A DNA stretch of 64,000 nt. Source: a virus. Of this stretch, positions 7,578-15,411 are shown piece after piece. Positions within the stretch are counted from its first letter, which is position 1; every line of letters begins with the position of its first letter. Under the pieces are notes generated by a model. That model ran no database searches. It had not been told where the DNA came from and saw only the letters and a program-made list of their open reading frames with translations. Where the stretch lies: positions 1 through 64,000 of IMG/VR virus record IMGVR_UViG_3300036770_005540; one strand, 5' to 3'. Made by a program: the position numbers and the translations under genes.

Positions 7578-8597
7578 TCACGCAAACGACAGTAGTAGTG
7601 CCTCTGTCTGTTTTTTGGTTTTTGTAACCCACGAATAGGTGCTCATGGAAGCATTCGCTTTATTATTAACAGTTGCGTCTCGGTAGTGGTCAAGATATTC
7701 ACCAACTGAGTTGAGCATTGACCAAGCATTATTGCCATATCCGCCAGCGTTATTGGAATTTACGTACAGGCCCTTTACCGTTGACCAGGTTTCCTCGCGA
7801 TTTTTCTTTTGACGCTCACTTTCTTCATTTTTCATTGGAAAAATATTGTTGAGGACCTTGTCAATCTTGATTGGATTCATGTCAATTTTCAACAATTTCT
7901 CCGCCGTGGCGGAGAATGCCTTTGCCCACTCAACGGACATTCCAAGAATTGTCCTAGCCTCTTCCATGGCATTGTCTGCGTTGCGTGTGTGGCGGGCAGT
8001 AAAAACACTCTGAGCAGAACTGAGGCCTGCTATTACCGTGTTCTTGCAAACCGCCCTGATGCTGGTATTGGCAAATGTAATCGGGGTTTTCCCATCATGG
8101 CCATTGCGAACAAGCAGATAGCGCTGAATCTCGTCCTTAACGCCAATTGGGTCAATAATCAGAGAGCCCAAATCAATGCAGGCAAAAAATTCTCGCCCTT
8201 CATCGAGTACTCCGCATGTATCAACAACAGCGTCGCCACCGGAAGCACCGACAACGTCCAGTGCTCTATCCATAACCTCTCGATTTTGCTGAACAGTAAA
8301 ACGTGTTCCAACGGTGGAGAGGCCGTCAAAACTGCCATCTGCGTTAATTCTGATGGTGGCCCTAGAGTCATTGACCCTCACAATCTGCCCATCTGGATTG
8401 CGCAAGATTTCTCCGTTTGCATCCACTGCCGCCACTTCGGCCAGCACGACATCAAAGTCCGCTTCGGCAGCAGCAAGCATTGCCTCTGCTGTTTGCAAAC
8501 CCCTCATCGCAACGCCCAACCTGTGCCAGGGGATTTCCCTATCGGCGTAGGCCATTTTTGCTTTTCCTGCTTTGTTTATTTCTATGTTGTGAGCCAT
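7578..8597 (-). CDS. DUF932 / phage-plasmid-like protein (TIGR03299 type)
   Basis: 339 residues matching the DUF932 family by its N-terminus (MAHNIEI...ADREIPWHRLG), the central DxxG/FTVVQ-like region (VGTRFTVQQNREVMDRAL) and a C-terminal NNAWSMLNSVGEYLDHYR segment. The family is widespread in phages and plasmids; its biochemical role is unknown, although it is usually highly expressed early. TTGTTT-N18-TATAGT ends seven bases before the ATG, so its mRNA is probably leaderless. Confidence 0.85.
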   Translation of the reverse strand: MAHNIEINKAGKAKMAYADREIPWHRLGVAMRGLQTAEAMLAAAEADFDVVLAEVAAVDANGEILRNPDGQIVRVNDSRATIRINADGSFDGLSTVGTRFTVQQNREVMDRALDVVGASGGDAVVDTCGVLDEGREFFACIDLGSLIIDPIGVKDEIQRYLLVRNGHDGKTPITFANTSIRAVCKNTVIAGLSSAQSVFTARHTRNADNAMEEARTILGMSVEWAKAFSATAEKLLKIDMNPIKIDKVLNNIFPMKNEESERQKKNREETWSTVKGLYVNSNNAGGYGNNAWSMLNSVGEYLDHYRDATVNNKANASMSTYSWVTKTKKQTEALLLSFA

Positions 8598-8673
8598 ACC
8601 CTCAACTATATCGGATAAATCTAACCAAAAACAACGGTTGTCAAGTTGGTTTGGGTGCGGGTAGGCTGAAAAT
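8598..8673. promoter_or_regulatory. Divergent leaderless promoters with a 15-bp repeat
   Basis: Leftward: TTGTTT-N18-TATAGT, seven bases before the DUF932 start. Rightward: TTGTCA-N18-TAGGCT, six bases before ATG 8,674. The repeat GGATAAATCTAACCA (8,613-8,627) lies inside the leftward promoter spacer, so a protein bound there would block it. Confidence 0.55.
8613..8627. repeat. 15-bp repeat GGATAAATCTAACCA, copy 1
   Basis: Exact copy; three others at 14,696, 17,629 and 17,847. Located in the spacer of the DUF932 promoter, so an operator role is possible. Confidence 0.5.
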
Positions 8674-8880
8674 ATGAATAATTATGAAAAAGAAACTAAT
8701 GTTTACAAATTTATTGATAAACAAATTGGAGATTTATTATCAATGAGTATTAGAAATACGCATAAACGAATTCCAGTTTTACAAGTAATTAAATTACTTT
8801 GTGAAATAGAAGATTTGATTCCAGAAGTTGTTATTGATGGCGATGAAATGGTTAAGTATTTTAATAAAAAGAGTCACTAG
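8674..8880 (+). CDS. AT-rich hypothetical protein, 68 residues
   Basis: Codon use is much more AT-rich than in its neighbours (ATTAAATTACTTTG and similar), which suggests a different origin. The product is helical with KFIDKQIGDLLSM and an acidic IPEVVIDGDEM segment. Transcription probably starts at its own ATG, six bases after TAGGCT. No family recognised. Confidence 0.6.
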   Translation: MNNYEKETNVYKFIDKQIGDLLSMSIRNTHKRIPVLQVIKLLCEIEDLIPEVVIDGDEMVKYFNKKSH

Positions 8881-8984
8881 GGGAGCAAATCTGCTAAACT
8901 GGTACTAGTCTGTTAGAGAGATAATACGGCGGTTTTTACTAACCAATCGCCAGTTCATATTCCCGACACTCAGGAGAGACACAC

Positions 8985-9599
8985 TTGAATACGTTTATGG
9001 GTTGGGGTTTATCTTTTACCCTATTTTTCCTAGGTATAAACATTCCCGCAAGAGCCGACGCCCCCATGTCGGCCGTTGAGGCCCCAGCAACCCCATCGGT
9101 ACCCGAAGGGCTCGAACACCAATGGTCCCCATGGCCAAGTGAAAAACTTGAGACGTCTAGGGCCGAGGCAAATAAGCCACCAGAGACGGTTTTTAAATGG
9201 GGCGACATTTCCTGGTTGCCGAAACTGGCAACCGAGGCTGGCTGGCCGCCCGAAACCCACAAAAAACTTGGCCAAATCATTCTGAGAGAATCCGGGGGGT
9301 GTCCAAATAGGCGTGGCGGTGATGCCGTTGACCCAAATTGCAATATCACCCACGTAACCACGTGGACTCATCGTTCTGATACTGGATTGTTGCAAATCAA
9401 TGGCGTAAATTACAACACCAAACGCAATAAGTGGGCGCGTGTCTGCCTTGACATGGGCATCTGTTCGCAAGAACCGCTTCTAGACCCCCTCCTAAACCTT
9501 AAGGCTGGCTATCTTCTCTACACCTACTCAGGCTGGGACCCATGGGACCCCTGTGCGTGGGGTGAAGCGTGGGCGCACCGTTGCAAAAAGAAACCGTAA
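8985..9599 (+). CDS. Secreted lysozyme/lytic transglycosylase-like protein
   Basis: 204 residues with TTG start at 8,985, preceded by AGGAG eight bases upstream. Residues 1-25 form a signal peptide (hydrophobic LSFTLFFLGINIPA, then ARADA). The catalytic region has IILRESGG with a likely catalytic Glu102 and GLLQING (134-140), as in SLT/goose-type lysozyme folds; cysteines at 106, 119, in VCLDMGIC and at the C-terminus could form disulfides outside the cell. It would cut peptidoglycan in the host wall, perhaps late in infection or as a virion-associated enzyme. Confidence 0.75.
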   Translation: MNTFMGWGLSFTLFFLGINIPARADAPMSAVEAPATPSVPEGLEHQWSPWPSEKLETSRAEANKPPETVFKWGDISWLPKLATEAGWPPETHKKLGQIILRESGGCPNRRGGDAVDPNCNITHVTTWTHRSDTGLLQINGVNYNTKRNKWARVCLDMGICSQEPLLDPLLNLKAGYLLYTYSGWDPWDPCAWGEAWAHRCKKKP

Positions 9600-9626
9600 C
9601 GGGTTTCTGCGGCTAGTATTTGCCGC

Positions 9627-9935
9627 GTGACAAAGAAAAACATCAGGGGAGAAATCCTAAACGAAACAGAAGCCATCATTAATGGCAAACGCAACAGAGA
9701 CTATGGCGACCCAGTAGAGGACTTTACGACAACTGCCGCACTCTGGCAGACGTATCTTGCCAGAATTTATGCGCGTAGGGGAGAATTAACACTTCTGCCC
9801 CACGATATTGCAGCCATGATGATGCTCCTTAAGATGGCGCGACTTACTTGGACGCCGGAAGAAAAAGACCACTGGATGGACACAATCGGATATGGGGCAC
9901 TTGGGTGGGAATGCGCGGTTAGAGAAGATGACTAG
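9627..9935 (+). CDS. DUF6378-like phage protein
   Basis: 102 residues with GTG start. The core INGKRNRDYGDPVEDF, ALWQTYLA and MMMLLKMARL follows the conserved pattern of this phage/actinobacterial family, whose function is unknown. TAGTAT lies seven bases before the GTG, consistent with a leaderless start. It heads a run of overlapping + strand genes to about 14.7 kb. Confidence 0.75.
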   Translation: MTKKNIRGEILNETEAIINGKRNRDYGDPVEDFTTTAALWQTYLARIYARRGELTLLPHDIAAMMMLLKMARLTWTPEEKDHWMDTIGYGALGWECAVREDD

Positions 9936-10116
9936 CCGAGACACTCACGACATTATTGCCTACGAAACAGAATTGGGTACAAAAGAACCCACCTATAGTC
10001 CCCCAAGGGAACTGTATGAAGCATATTTGAGGCATATCAATGCAGCAATTATCCATTCCTCCGAGCAGGTTAAGTACTTCGAGGAACTTTTCGAGGAAAC
10101 TGACCAAAATGCCTGA
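9928..10116 (+). CDS. Hypothetical protein, 62 residues
   Basis: ATG 9,928 overlaps the previous stop (ATGACTAG). The product is acidic with a helical C-terminus (EQVKYFEELFEET). An in-frame ATG at 9,892 would give a longer overlap and is less likely. No family recognised. Confidence 0.6.
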   Translation: MTSRDTHDIIAYETELGTKEPTYSPPRELYEAYLRHINAAIIHSSEQVKYFEELFEETDQNA

Positions 10117-10534
10117 CGAAAAAGAAGAAGAACTTCTTACCCCTGACGAAATTAAGTCAGTTTTAGTCGAAATAATCGACAAAATTCAACCGCCGTGGGG
10201 CAAAACGATTGCATGCGATGATGGTTGGCATCAATTGGTCGCAAAATGCCACTTGGAACTCAAGGCCATGGACCCCAACTATGAGATTTTTCAAATAAAA
10301 GAGAAGTTTGGGACACTTCGTTTCTATTTTTTGACTCGAAAAAACGATTATGTCGAATTGGAAATGTGGAAAATATCCCAAAAATATGAATTGGCTTCAG
10401 CCGAGATATGTGAAATAACTGGAAAACCTGGAAAATTGATGCATAAAAATGGCCGCTACAAAACTCTTGCAGAGGAATACGCCCAGGATGGTTGGATGGT
10501 AGTCGAAACTGCAACTACCGACCAATTATCATAG
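10109..10534 (+). CDS. Conserved phage protein with IKEKFGTLRFY core
   Basis: 141 residues from ATG 10,109, overlapping the previous gene by eight bases. The middle has CDDGWHQLVAKCHLEL and IKEKFGTLRFYF, a pattern found in many phage hypothetical proteins; the C-terminal half has CEITGKPGKLM followed by a basic stretch, suggesting a degenerate zinc or nucleic-acid site. Function unknown. Confidence 0.65.
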   Translation: MPDEKEEELLTPDEIKSVLVEIIDKIQPPWGKTIACDDGWHQLVAKCHLELKAMDPNYEIFQIKEKFGTLRFYFLTRKNDYVELEMWKISQKYELASAEICEITGKPGKLMHKNGRYKTLAEEYAQDGWMVVETATTDQLS

Positions 10535-10538
10535 TGAA

Positions 10539-10937
10539 GTGACCACGGAACACAGAAAAGCACCGCGTAAAAAAGTTATCTCAATTCATAGAGTCGGAGC
10601 ATGGGGCCACATACTCTACGAACATAGACTTGAGTGTGGTCACACAGAGAGGAGGCCCAGGGCGGCTTCTTCTGAAACCCTTGCTTGCGCTTGGTGCTTT
10701 CGCTCACAAGCAAAAGAAATAGAAATAAGAGCGCTTGGCACACCCGCAAAGTCGGTAGATTTTGACGCTGCAGACAATGAAATAGATATTGCACGAATAA
10801 AAGCACAACTTGCGCACGTCCTTAGCGTGGCGCTTGAGCAGGTCGAAATATCCGTGGTTGACAAACTTGGCGAGCAAAAAATATCTGGCGCCGTTGTGTT
10901 CCTGTCGGAGGGGAATGTACGTAAACTAATCGGCTAA
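10539..10937 (+). CDS. Hypothetical protein with zinc-ribbon-like N-terminus
   Basis: 132 residues, GTG start four bases after the upstream stop. N-terminal ECGHTERRP and CAWCFRS resemble a C-x-H...C-x2-C zinc knuckle; the remainder is an alpha/beta domain (IDIARIKAQLAHVLSVAL). No family recognised. Confidence 0.6.
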   Translation: MTTEHRKAPRKKVISIHRVGAWGHILYEHRLECGHTERRPRAASSETLACAWCFRSQAKEIEIRALGTPAKSVDFDAADNEIDIARIKAQLAHVLSVALEQVEISVVDKLGEQKISGAVVFLSEGNVRKLIG

Positions 10938-10953
10938 TGGGAAAGGGGACAAA

Positions 10954-11562
10954 ATGAGCAAGCGCAAAGAGTTCACCGAAGAGCAAAAGCAGGAGATAAT
11001 CCGATATCGGAGGGAAGGAAAATCATGCGAACTTATCGCCTTCTTTTTGCATTGCGGAAAAGAACGGGTTCGTAGATTCTGCAAGGAAAACGACATTCCA
11101 GTCGGCCAACCATCACGACAAAATAGTCATTATCCATCAAAATCCGTAGCAGAAGCGCAGATAATCTACACGCCATATCCGGATTTCTCGCTTGCCGCAT
11201 GTCGAGGAGAAAGTATTCAAACGTTTTTTCCATCTGCGCGAATGGCAAATGGGAATAAATCGGAAAAATTAAATTACTCGAGAGTTGTTATTAGGGCAAA
11301 AAAATTTTGTTCAGATTGTCCAGTGCAAGAAAAATGTCTTGATTATGCACTGCTTGCAGAGCCACATGGGATATGGGGTGGGACAACCGAAGAGGAGCGC
11401 GAATACCTTCGTTTAAAACTAAACATTAAATGCGAACGTGATTCTGGCCTTTCTACACGAATGGTTCGTCGCCATCTGGGCACGCATACATTCAAAATGA
11501 ACAATTTGACCAAGTATGACTTGAATCCGATTGTTTCTTCGAGGCTTTCAACACGTGTCTAG
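10954..11562 (+). CDS. HTH-WhiB fusion regulator
   Basis: 202 residues. Residues about 5-50 look like a resolvase-type helix-turn-helix (EEQKQEIIRYRREGKSCELI...ERVRRFC). Residues 75-150 form a WhiB domain: iron-sulfur ligands C83, C119, C122 and C128 (FCSDCPVQEKC) followed by the turn GIWGG at 139-143. WhiB proteins are actinobacterial 4Fe-4S factors that bind the main sigma factor; phage versions such as WhiBTM4 inhibit host WhiB2. The added HTH would give direct DNA contact. A strong AAAGGGG site precedes the ATG. Confidence 0.85.
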   Translation: MSKRKEFTEEQKQEIIRYRREGKSCELIAFFLHCGKERVRRFCKENDIPVGQPSRQNSHYPSKSVAEAQIIYTPYPDFSLAACRGESIQTFFPSARMANGNKSEKLNYSRVVIRAKKFCSDCPVQEKCLDYALLAEPHGIWGGTTEEEREYLRLKLNIKCERDSGLSTRMVRRHLGTHTFKMNNLTKYDLNPIVSSRLSTRV

Positions 11563-13273
11563 CATTTCGCCACAACTACAGAATGTTCTTGACCGCCTAC
11601 AGGGCGTCGTGCGCATTTCTGGAGGGTTTCAGGCGAAGTGCCCATGTCGCAACGATGACGACAATCCATCGTTTTCAGTATCCGAAGGTGAGGGTGGTAA
11701 GGTCGTTGTTTACTGTCATGCAGGGCGATGCAACACCCAGCAGGCGTGCGAGGCGATGGGCATAAAAATGGCAGACCTTTATCCGCAGAAAGCAAAAAAA
11801 GAACTTGACTTTGTTGCCAAGTATCAATACCTTGACGCTGACGGAACTCTACTTTTTGAAAAGTTGCGCTACATAGATAGGTCGTCTGGGAAAAAGGAAT
11901 TTCGTCAGCGCAAGCCAGATGGCAATGGTGGCTGGGAGTACAAACTTGGCGAAACTCCTCGGGTGCTTTACAACCTGCCAGCAGTTCTTAAAGCAAAACA
12001 GAATGGCGAACCAGTTTGGCTGGTCGAGGGGGAAAAAGATGCAGACACTCTCATCAAAATGGGTATATGTGCGACGACTATGCCCAATGGGGCTGGAACA
12101 TGGTTGCCCATCCACACCGAAGCCCTCTCTGGTGCAGTTGTGGAAATTATCGCCGACAAAGACGAAGCAGGGCTCGAACACGCAAAGTCGGTTTATCAGG
12201 AGTTAATAGATTCCGGTTGCGACGTTCAGGTGTGGACGTGCACACATGGCAAGGACATGACCGAGCATGTTGGTGCTGGGGGTCAGATTGACGAATTGGA
12301 AACTGTAAATCTCGATGCGATTGTCATTCCTAAGCCAACCGAAAATAAGTTGCAATCGGACACGCACGAGGGTCGGGCGATGAATGAAATAACCGACATG
12401 TTTTTGCGCGACGACATGTCGGAAAGTCAAAAATTACAGCGCGCACAACTTATTATTTCTCGCACGACTAGCACAAAAATAGTCGACACCGGAAGGCTTG
12501 TAACTTGGTCAGATTTCGTTGGTGAATCAGACGACGATTCATACGATTGGGTAATTCCTGGTTTATTGGAGCGCAACGAGAGGGTCATTATTGTTGCCGC
12601 AGAGGGTGTTGGCAAGACCATGCTTGCTCGCCAAGTGGCAATATGTGTTGGAATGGGAATACACCCATTTACATATCAACCAATAAAACCTCAAGTAACA
12701 CTTTCTGTTGACCTTGAAAACCCGGAAAGAATCATTAGGCGCACATCACGCTCGATATATGGGGCAGCAAAATCAGTGTCTCGTAATCCAAGCCCGCAAG
12801 CACATTTGCTAATAAAGCCCCAGGGTCTTGACCTTTTGCGAGCAGAAGACAGGGCAGTGTTGGAAGAAATGCTGGAAAAGACCAGGCCATCAATTCTGGT
12901 GATGGGTCCCCTGTACAAGGCATTTATAGACCCAGGCGGGAGAACCAGTGAGGCTGTAGCAATTGAAGTTGCCAGATACCTTGACACCATTAGGGATGTT
13001 TTCCAGTGCGCAATGTGGCTCGAACATCACGCACCGCTTGGAACATCGATGACAACCAGGGAACTTCGCCCATTTGGTTCTGCGGTTTGGTCTAGGTGGC
13101 CAGAATTTGGCGTATCACTTCAGCCCGACTCAACTGGAATGCCATTCCATTACGATGTGCGACACTTCAGGGGTGCTCGCGATGAGCGCCAATGGCCAAC
13201 TAGAATTAAGAGAGGCAAACGTTTCCCATTTGAGGTGGTCGAATGGCCATCCTCCATTAAGGCACCAACATGA
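11555..13273 (+). CDS. Primase/RepA-like replication ATPase (CHC2-Toprim-RecA)
   Basis: 572 residues; GTG 11,555 overlaps the WhiB stop. Domain order: CHC2-like zinc finger (C29, C31, C54, C59), Toprim domain with VEGEKDADT near residue 158 and DKDEAG near 200, then a RecA-like ATPase with Walker A AAEGVGKT near 348 and SVDLEN as Walker B. The Toprim residues are those of bacterial and phage primases, and the ATPase resembles AAA_25/RepA hexameric helicases. It probably primes and/or unwinds phage DNA. Its ATPase half is distinct from DnaB. Confidence 0.85.
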   Translation: MSSISPQLQNVLDRLQGVVRISGGFQAKCPCRNDDDNPSFSVSEGEGGKVVVYCHAGRCNTQQACEAMGIKMADLYPQKAKKELDFVAKYQYLDADGTLLFEKLRYIDRSSGKKEFRQRKPDGNGGWEYKLGETPRVLYNLPAVLKAKQNGEPVWLVEGEKDADTLIKMGICATTMPNGAGTWLPIHTEALSGAVVEIIADKDEAGLEHAKSVYQELIDSGCDVQVWTCTHGKDMTEHVGAGGQIDELETVNLDAIVIPKPTENKLQSDTHEGRAMNEITDMFLRDDMSESQKLQRAQLIISRTTSTKIVDTGRLVTWSDFVGESDDDSYDWVIPGLLERNERVIIVAAEGVGKTMLARQVAICVGMGIHPFTYQPIKPQVTLSVDLENPERIIRRTSRSIYGAAKSVSRNPSPQAHLLIKPQGLDLLRAEDRAVLEEMLEKTRPSILVMGPLYKAFIDPGGRTSEAVAIEVARYLDTIRDVFQCAMWLEHHAPLGTSMTTRELRPFGSAVWSRWPEFGVSLQPDSTGMPFHYDVRHFRGARDERQWPTRIKRGKRFPFEVVEWPSSIKAPT

Positions 13274-13941
13274 GCAATACCCCAATGACAAAAGAGTTTC
13301 TCGCAGAAAGAGACACAAGAATTTTCAAGATGAAACAGGCTGGTGTCTCAATTTCAGAGATAGCCAAGCGATTTAATGTCTCCACAAAAGTTGTTTCAAT
13401 GGCCATTTCGCGCCAATTGGAAAAATTAAATAAAGAAAACGTCCTTGTTTACCCAGAAGTCCTTCGAATGGAACTGGAGAGGCTTGACGCAATGCAGGCA
13501 GCCCTATGGCCAATGACTCAGCACAGGAAGATAACACTGGATGACGGAACAGAAGTTGCCGTTGAGCCAGACATGAAAGCCGTAGACAAGGTTTTGGCGA
13601 TAATAAACACAAGAACAAGGCTGCTGGGCATGGAGCAGACCAAGGTAAGCATTCATACGGACGCAGTCCCAGATGGTGGCGGCGCTCCAATTAGGGCCTC
13701 TCTTGCCGGTCAGTCTGGAAATATTGGGGAAATAGATTCCTTTGACCCGGAGTCTGAGGCCAAAAAATTGCTCGAACTTATGGCTATTTCCGGTGTTCTT
13801 CCAGAGGAAACTGTCACCAAAATGCTTGGACAAGCGCCTATTATCGATGCCGAGGTGATTGAAAATGACGAATCAGGAGCAGGACAATCAGGAACAGGAC
13901 AACTTGCAAGCGGCAGTGAGCAAGGTGGCGGAAACCCTTAA
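13270..13941 (+). CDS. HTH protein, possible small terminase subunit
   Basis: 223 residues, ATGA overlap with the replication ATPase. Residues 18-50 form a helix-turn-helix (QAGVSISEIAKRFNVSTKVV); the centre has RLDAMQAALWP and a RTRLLGM motif like that of many small terminase subunits; the C-terminus is a disordered Gly/Ser/Glu tail. Small terminases bind the packaging site, but no large terminase is in the window, so a general DNA-binding regulator is the alternative. Confidence 0.55.
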   Translation: MSNTPMTKEFLAERDTRIFKMKQAGVSISEIAKRFNVSTKVVSMAISRQLEKLNKENVLVYPEVLRMELERLDAMQAALWPMTQHRKITLDDGTEVAVEPDMKAVDKVLAIINTRTRLLGMEQTKVSIHTDAVPDGGGAPIRASLAGQSGNIGEIDSFDPESEAKKLLELMAISGVLPEETVTKMLGQAPIIDAEVIENDESGAGQSGTGQLASGSEQGGGNP

Positions 13942-14197
13942 TCCAACGGTTTCAACAATCAGCAAAGACGACAGCGGCCCTGCGGATAAACAGGTTTTAA
14001 TTCGAACAACCGAGTCAGAAAAAGAAAAGTGGAAGAACGCAGCGGCAAAAGAAGGGATTCCGCTTTCCCAATTTGTTAGAGACACGCTTAACCAAAGGGC
14101 AACCGAACTTCTTGATTGTTCTCACCCAATTGAGCATCGACGATGGTATCCATGGGCTGAGTTTTGTCTTAAATGCGACACTAGATTGAGGGGATGA
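13865..14197 (+). CDS. Ribbon-helix-helix protein with C-terminal zinc motif
   Basis: 110 residues. Residues about 45-80 carry QVLIRTTESEKEKWKNAAA and GIPLSQFVRDTLN, the MetJ/Arc/CopG RHH pattern. The tail has CSHPIEHRRW and FCLKCD, forming a possible four-ligand zinc site. The TTG at 13,859 is an alternative start. The same RHH-plus-zinc order is seen at 58,165. It is likely a transcriptional regulator. Confidence 0.65.
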   Translation: MTNQEQDNQEQDNLQAAVSKVAETLNPTVSTISKDDSGPADKQVLIRTTESEKEKWKNAAAKEGIPLSQFVRDTLNQRATELLDCSHPIEHRRWYPWAEFCLKCDTRLRG

Positions 14198-14691
14198 AAA
14201 TAGTTGAACTTGAACCATTCGAATATGAATGGGCTTCGCATGTTGGTACGCGTCGATACATAGAAAACTGGCCCAAAAAGGATGCTCCGTACTACAAAAA
14301 AGAACTTATGGAAGACGATAGAACGGCTCAAGTCGCGGCAGCCGTATGCGAGTTGGCTGTTGCAAAAATAACAAATCGCTATTGGTCTGGCCATGTATGG
14401 ACTGCCAGTGAACACAACTACTACAAAAACAAGACTCAAGATGTTGGCAGAAATATAGAGGTTCGCCGTGTTCGCACCGGGGATTCTGCCGCTGTCAGAA
14501 AACGTGACATGGGCAAAGGGCTTGTTCTTTTTGTGGCGAAAGCAATAATGCCAGAATTACGACAAGTTGAGGTCTGGGGGTACATCGACTATGACTACGC
14601 ATGGGAAATTGGCGAGCCAGCGCCATATTCTCCGGAAGATACGAGACTCGTGCACCGCAGTCACCTCACTGTGCACTATGGTCATAACTGA
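14194..14691 (+). CDS. Hypothetical protein, possible PD-(D/E)XK-like fold
   Basis: 165 residues with ATGA overlap on the RHH gene. The central DVGRNIEVRRV, followed by strands (LVLFVAKA, VEVWGYID), resembles a D...ExK-type nuclease core with the lysine replaced by Arg; an adjacent PELRQVEVWGY strand would complete it. This is only a pattern; no family assignment is secure. It ends five bases before the second GGATAAATCTAACCA repeat. Confidence 0.5.
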   Translation: MKIVELEPFEYEWASHVGTRRYIENWPKKDAPYYKKELMEDDRTAQVAAAVCELAVAKITNRYWSGHVWTASEHNYYKNKTQDVGRNIEVRRVRTGDSAAVRKRDMGKGLVLFVAKAIMPELRQVEVWGYIDYDYAWEIGEPAPYSPEDTRLVHRSHLTVHYGHN

Positions 14692-14695
14692 TGTT

Positions 14696-14710
14696 GGATA
14701 AATCTAACCA
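14696..14710. repeat. 15-bp repeat GGATAAATCTAACCA, copy 2
   Basis: Exact copy between the genes ending at 14,691 and starting at 14,726, close to the expected promoter position of the latter. Confidence 0.5.
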
Positions 14711-14725
14711 GAAAGAGAGAACTTT

Positions 14726-14971
14726 ATGAATTTTATAGATAGCCATGAAGTATCGCTTGACGTTCTTGGTGACGGTAAAGATATTTGGACTTGCAAGTGG
14801 TCCGGTAGTGATAAGGTTCAGGTCTTCAGAGGTGACTTCATCAATAATCGCATCCTGTTCAATCACATGCTTACGCTTGATTGCGCTGCGACGATGACGG
14901 TGGCAGAGTTCTGCGAGTGGGCTGAACAGTTGCTTTTGGGTCTAGTCAAACAGGAGTACAAAGAGATATGA
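14726..14971 (+). CDS. Hypothetical protein, 81 residues
   Basis: Mixed alpha/beta, with WTCKWSGSDKVQVFRGDF and a helical AEFCEWAEQLLLGL. No family recognised. Preceded by the 15-bp repeat and by AGAGAGAA; its stop overlaps the speD start (ATGA). Confidence 0.6.
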   Translation: MNFIDSHEVSLDVLGDGKDIWTCKWSGSDKVQVFRGDFINNRILFNHMLTLDCAATMTVAEFCEWAEQLLLGLVKQEYKEI

Positions 14972-15411
14972 GATATGTCGAAAAAAGGGCGCCGCAGCAC
15001 AATCATTTGCTAATCAATGCAAAAACTCCGTTTCCGCTTACGAACAAGCGGAGAATGAAAAAGTGGCTAAAAGGGCTCGTTCACGATATTGGGATGTACA
15101 GAATCGCTGGACCCTTTGTTCACTACGTTGACAAGCCTGGCAATAAGGGTTTGACGGCTGTTGTAATGATTGAGACAAGCCACATCGCCCTGCACATCTG
15201 GGATGAGCCGGTACCAGCACATATACAATTCGATATATACACCTGCAGTGGGCTTGATGTTGAATTGACTCTTTTGAAAATTGTTAGTGATTTCCAAATC
15301 ACACAAATTGACTGGGTCTTCTATGACCGGGAAAAAGGCTTTAAGGAAGTCTCCAAGGGAAATTCAGTTGGCGACATTATGAAGGGCCGCAACAAGCCTC
15401 CAGTAATTTAG
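14968..15411 (+). CDS. speD: S-adenosylmethionine decarboxylase (SpeD-like)
   Basis: 147 residues. The family hallmarks are in order: HLLIN near the start, ETSHIALHIW at 69-78 and YTCSG at 91-95. Ser71 would self-cleave to give the pyruvoyl cofactor, with His76 and Cys93 at the spacing of the class 1b enzyme active site. It makes decarboxylated SAM, the aminopropyl donor for spermidine. No spermidine synthase is visible, so it would feed the host enzyme. Polyamines neutralise packaged DNA, which gives a phage a reason to carry it. Confidence 0.85.
   Translation: MRYVEKRAPQHNHLLINAKTPFPLTNKRRMKKWLKGLVHDIGMYRIAGPFVHYVDKPGNKGLTAVVMIETSHIALHIWDEPVPAHIQFDIYTCSGLDVELTLLKIVSDFQITQIDWVFYDREKGFKEVSKGNSVGDIMKGRNKPPVI

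Noticed and set aside
9030-9470. Long antisense frames inside the lysozyme-like gene
   Set aside because: Shadows of a gene with signal peptide, SD and active-site motifs on the + strand.
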